From: Gyrodactylus bullatarudis
Lineage: Eukaryota; Platyhelminthes; Monogenea; Gyrodactylidea; Gyrodactylidae
Assembly (NCBI GenBank): GCA_012064415.1
Contig: SSNU01000023.1
Coordinates: forward strand, 53,492-63,849
Direction of reading: 5' to 3'
DNA length: 10,358 bases
Each line of letters opens with the position of its first letter. Position 1 is the first letter of the stretch. A model generated the notes under the pieces. The model searched no databases. It worked only from the letters and a program-made list of their open reading frames with translations, and was not told where the DNA came from. Of this stretch, positions 6,812-10,358 are shown piece by piece. The position numbers and the translations under genes are program-made.

Positions 6812-9316
6812 TTGAGAATCTTGAAATTTATACGAAAAAACAAGATTTTTCTCTTCTTGAGAGAGTAAATCAATGAAAACATCTTATTTCAATTCATTTT
6901 TCCAGATTGAATTAAATTAAGTACCACTTACTTACTTCTCAAACAGTAGGCGCATTCATCCTTCCTTGTCTGATATTCTCGCCATTGGCCTCACTACATT
7001 ATACAATATACAATAAAATGCCTGTCGTGTATCTACGATTTATGATCTCTTCTTCAATTTGAATTTTTATTATTGCATAGTGTGATCATTTTTTTCATGA
7101 TATAATTATAATTGTTCATTGTACAGTGTACCAAGATAATTATAATCATGTTTTTATTCCAAAAGGAAATTCTACCAGTCTTAAATATAATCTCATCTTT
7201 ATCGATAAAGTAGATTTTTTCTGCTGCTCTTCATTGACGTTCATTGAAAGTTTGATTTGTTGCTAAAGGCTTTATTAGAATCTGAAACCTAGCAAAATTG
7301 AATAACTTATCATTTAGTAATTTACATATTGTGTATATTGTGGATCTTAAGTTATGAGACCCATCAATAAAATACCGTATCTTGATTTTATTCAGGTTCT
7401 TGAACACAAAATTGAGGTTCTAGTAAAAGATCATAGATTCCTAACTTCAAATCGAATTGGCTAAAGATAGCATTGACTTGCTAAAATGACCCAATCAGAA
7501 AATTTGAGTTATTGATTAGAAGGATTAAATTATTTTTAAGCTCTTAAATTCAGGGGTCATTTATGAATTCATAGATTATGGGAAAATGATGGGATTATTT
7601 TATCTAGGAATCATACATAAAATAATTCTTTCGTTTCGTATTAATTTAATCAAGGATAGACTAAAACATTATCTAAAAGTGTAGAAAATTTAACTTTATA
7701 AAGATATATCATGGGAAAATATTTTCTCCCAGATTTCTACCTCTAAAACAAGTAATGATGGCGCACAAATTAGGGTTAAATTAGAGAATAAAGAATTTTT
7801 GATTTTCACAGAAGTTTCATTTTTTCATCAAAATGGTTTCTTAATTCTTTCCAAAAATGTTTTTAGTATTTTTTATTCGAAAATCGGTGAAAGTGTGCCT
7901 TTTAAACCGGTTTCTAAAAAATCTTCATAAAATTTCTAGATCTTGAAGAGAAAAAAGAGATTTCTGTAAAATTCATTATTTCTTTAATTCATGGAATCGT
8001 GCTGGTCTTTTTATTATCGGGGGCTCGGAGGAATGAATTCGTTTTCAGGTCATCGATGTTTTAAAGGTCCTTGGTCTTTTTTTCATACAGATAAATTATA
8101 ATTTATTATACATTGATTATAATTCCACACCCTCTCGGGAAATCTTATTCTTAAAAAATTTACACATCTTGACTCTCCAAGGTAGTTACTTGATAAGGGG
8201 GGGGGGGTAGGGAGTGTCTTTTTCTCACCTGTGAGATTTTCTTGATCATTCTAGTGAGCTTTGAGTCATTGTTGTATATTTCTCTCTTCTAAATTCAAGC
8301 AGTGTTTAGTTTTCCTGGATGGCTTTCGAATGGGCGAGCCTCGTTGAAAAAAGTCCTATTGTCATTTTTATATCGTGAATTTTTCCCACTAAACATTTGC
8401 TCCTTTTATCTTGAACTGGATTTTCCTCATCAAAAATTATGATTAAGGCAATGATGTTTGTTAGATCAGTCACTACTCTAACAAAACTGATCAATGATAA
8501 TTTTTTAAATATGGTCAATAACCCAGTTGAGAAATGATAGTCTTGATCTAGACAGTCTAAGTTAGACTCCACTTAGGGGATTGAAGATAAAAAATGTGTA
8601 AAGGTTTTTAGAATAAGATTTCCGAAAAGGGTGGGGAGAAGTGGAATGTTTGAAAGAGTAGTGTGATGAGTAAGTACATCCAGATGGTCACTAGGCTTGT
8701 TATTTGTTTGTTTTGGAGGCGAAAAAAGATTCCCTACTCCGTCACCAAAAAGCTATTTATCGATAAAAATAAATTTCAGTGAAATAATAAGTTTGGATAT
8801 CTTTTGATCTGAATCTATGTACGATCAACCAATCATAGAGAATTCTTCAGCAGAAAAAGCTCTTTCAAATGAATGTTGATAGAATGAAAGTTATTATTTT
8901 TGCTCAGAAAATTTAAGGATTATACAGAGACCCTACTCATAAGTATTTATTATTTCGAAAACTAAATTAAAAAGTGGAAGAGGGAAGAGGGTAATTTTTG
9001 GTTCATAAGTCACAGGTTTAACTGTATTGATTTGTCTGAATTAATAGGATTATTTCGTCAACCATTCAAGGGTTATATAATCAAAATGATAATAAATTGA
9101 TAACAGTAGTTTATAAAAGAATGATACCGAAATGTCTACCTTTTTACATTTAATTTGCAAATTTATGCATTCTGCCAATTTGAATACACAAACATGCAAG
9201 TAGACTGTTGAAATCTGATAAAAAGAACTTTTGAAGAATAAATAATATTTTTCATTGAATTTTTGAGTAAAACCATATTTTTACCACTAATCTTCAATGA
9301 AATTCGATAGCATAAA
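6812..9316. other. no recognisable gene; AT-rich spacer
   Basis: No coding, RNA or transposon signature could be identified over about 2.5 kb. A minus-strand frame at 8572-8306 (88 codons, GTG at its 5' edge, containing FDEENPVQDKRSKCLVGKIH) is open but matches nothing I know. A run of 11 G lies at 8197-8207, and an imperfect AT-rich palindrome lies at 7096-7150. In frame with the LINE pseudogene that follows, 9242-9307 is open (ending FNEIR) up to a TAG at 9308-9310, so the degraded 5' side of that LINE may reach into the end of this stretch. No upstream endonuclease domain of a LINE was recognised. Confidence 0.45.
7096..7150. repeat. imperfect AT-rich palindrome
   Basis: The left arm begins CATGATATAATTATAA at 7096 and the right arm ends GATAATTATAATCATG at 7150. 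They pair over about 16 bp with a single-base offset after CATGAT. The 23-base centre contains GTACAGTGTAC, itself nearly palindromic. In a 30% GC sequence AT palindromes are common, so this may mean nothing. Confidence 0.5.
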
Positions 9317-10358
9317 ATGACGATTAGAATTATACATTGGAAAATTATTGACCCGGCGATTTTTCGAATAACTGACCTTTTGCTAATAAACTGTGAATTG
9401 ACTCAAAATGTAATTCTTATTCCCATTTATTGTCTGTTAGGACTAATAACTATTATATTAATTATTCTTTTCTATCCCTTTATTGATTACCAGACGTTCC
9501 TTGTAATAGTTAACAACATTAACAAAAAAGACGATAAAGATATCTATGGTATTTCGATTAATGCAATATTGCACTGTGCACCTATTTTTCTTGTATCTTT
9601 ATACTCATTTTATTTTTACGATATTTTTATTAAACATAATATCCCATCCCTTCTTTTTCGGATTAAAATAACTCCTATTCCAAAAACTAAGAATCCCATG
9701 CTACCCATCTCTATCCTACCCAAACTTACCGTTATTCTTGACTCTATAATACTATTTATGCTCAAAAAATATATTGATATTAGTATAATTGACCCTAGCC
9801 AACATGGCTTTGTTTCTGCTAAATCTACTGAAACGAACTTTCTTTCATTTTTTTCTCATATCCAGAAATGTCAAACTGAAAATATTCAAAATCTTGTCAT
9901 TTATATTGATTTAAAAAAAGCCTTTGACTCCCTTTCCTTCTCTTCAATTATGAATGTTCTGATCGAATTTATTCATGACCAAAACTTATTGAATGTCATA
10001 TATCTATTTCTTTCATGCCGAACTCGATTGAAAATAAATCCTCCACTTTTATTAACATAACGTCTGGTGTCCCACAAGGAAGCAGAATGGGTCCATTACT
10101 ATTCAATCTTGTATTTTCCAAAATACAGTTTAAATCCCCTAATATTAAATTTTTTAAATTTGCAGACGATCTCAAAATTTGTTTTTCTTTTCCTGATAGT
10201 TCAATTGATGTTGATTTTATAATTGATACTATTAATCACTTAATCTCAGAACTCAATTGCTATTCCCTAACAATTAATTTTTCGAAAAGTTTTTTTCTAA
10301 TACCGTTTACAAAGCCCAATACCCTCCCCTCTACTATTGTATCGGATGATTTTACTCT
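9317..10358 (+). pseudogene. non-LTR (LINE) retrotransposon reverse transcriptase, frameshifted, runs off the window
   Basis: This is the reverse transcriptase of a LINE of the CR1/Jockey type, which copies its RNA into DNA at a nicked chromosomal target. The first frame (ATG at 9317, stop at 10058-10060, 247 codons) holds DKDIYGISINAIL (residues 73-85), ITPIPK (118-123), PISILPKL (130-137), PSQHGF (160-165) and the first catalytic Asp198 in IYIDLKKAFDS. After LFLSCR the match moves to another frame near 10018-10025, where NSIENKSSTFINITSGVPQG and GSRMGPLLFNLVF follow. FADD (10159-10170) carries the last two catalytic Asp, with F in place of the commoner Y, and the frame stays open to the window end. 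Similarity is convincing only from about residue 51; the hydrophobic residues before it are not recognised and no endonuclease domain is seen upstream, so the copy may be 5'-truncated. The Arg of the usual RPIS motif is also missing. The catalytic core is otherwise well kept, suggesting a fairly recent insertion. Confidence 0.94.

Noticed and set aside
8306..8572. Minus-strand open frame as a small protein gene
   Set aside because: Starts at GTG, unusual for a eukaryotic gene, with no ATG near its beginning, and it matches no family I know.
10010..10060. Programmed ribosomal frameshift in the LINE reverse transcriptase
   Set aside because: No slippery heptamer or pseudoknot is evident at the junction, and frameshifts within the reverse transcriptase core are not a known LINE strategy. 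A decay mutation or sequencing error is simpler.

Overview
The window looks like a stretch of AT-rich (about 30% GC by eye) nuclear DNA from a eukaryote, most likely an invertebrate animal. No intact gene is visible. What can be recognised are decayed copies of four kinds of mobile or repetitive DNA: a MULE-type (Mutator-like) DNA transposon, a mariner DNA transposon, a non-LTR (LINE) retrotransposon and a tRNA-like sequence, plus a large hairpin repeat. A mariner together with a CR1/Jockey-like LINE suggests a metazoan, but nothing in the window identifies the species, and a microsporidian or other TE-rich AT-rich eukaryote is not excluded. There are no operons, Shine-Dalgarno sites, CRISPR arrays or prokaryotic gene layouts.

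Layout. Positions 22-180 hold a cluster of short repeats built on GGTAAYAAGTT in both orientations. Next to it, on the minus strand (1084 down to about 148), lies a MULE transposase pseudogene. It has an N-terminal CX4C...HXC zinc-binding-like domain and the first two catalytic aspartates, and carries four premature stops and one frameshift. The C-terminal part with the last acidic residue is missing. Positions 1085-2170 hold nothing I can name. At 2171-2472 two 81-bp inverted arms (75/81 identical) flank a 140-bp spacer, forming a long foldback. At 3214-3675 is the 3' part of a mariner element on the plus strand: the transposase C-terminus with one frameshift and one in-frame deletion, then a 28-bp terminal inverted repeat abutting a TA. 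At 4376-4459 (minus) is a tRNA-like sequence with good pol III A and B boxes but no acceptor stem, so it is a tRNA pseudogene or the head of a SINE.

From about 4460 to 9300 I see no recognisable gene, only a few short palindromes, G/C homopolymer runs and unassigned open frames, the longest at 6410-6811. The right end (about 9317 to past 10358) is a plus-strand LINE reverse transcriptase, broken by one frameshift near 10020 and running off the window.

The features do not work together as a system. They are independent insertions in various states of decay. I found no support for a new multi-gene system here; the items most worth checking are the hairpin repeat, the tRNA-like element, and the mariner copy whose right end is sharp but whose left end is missing.
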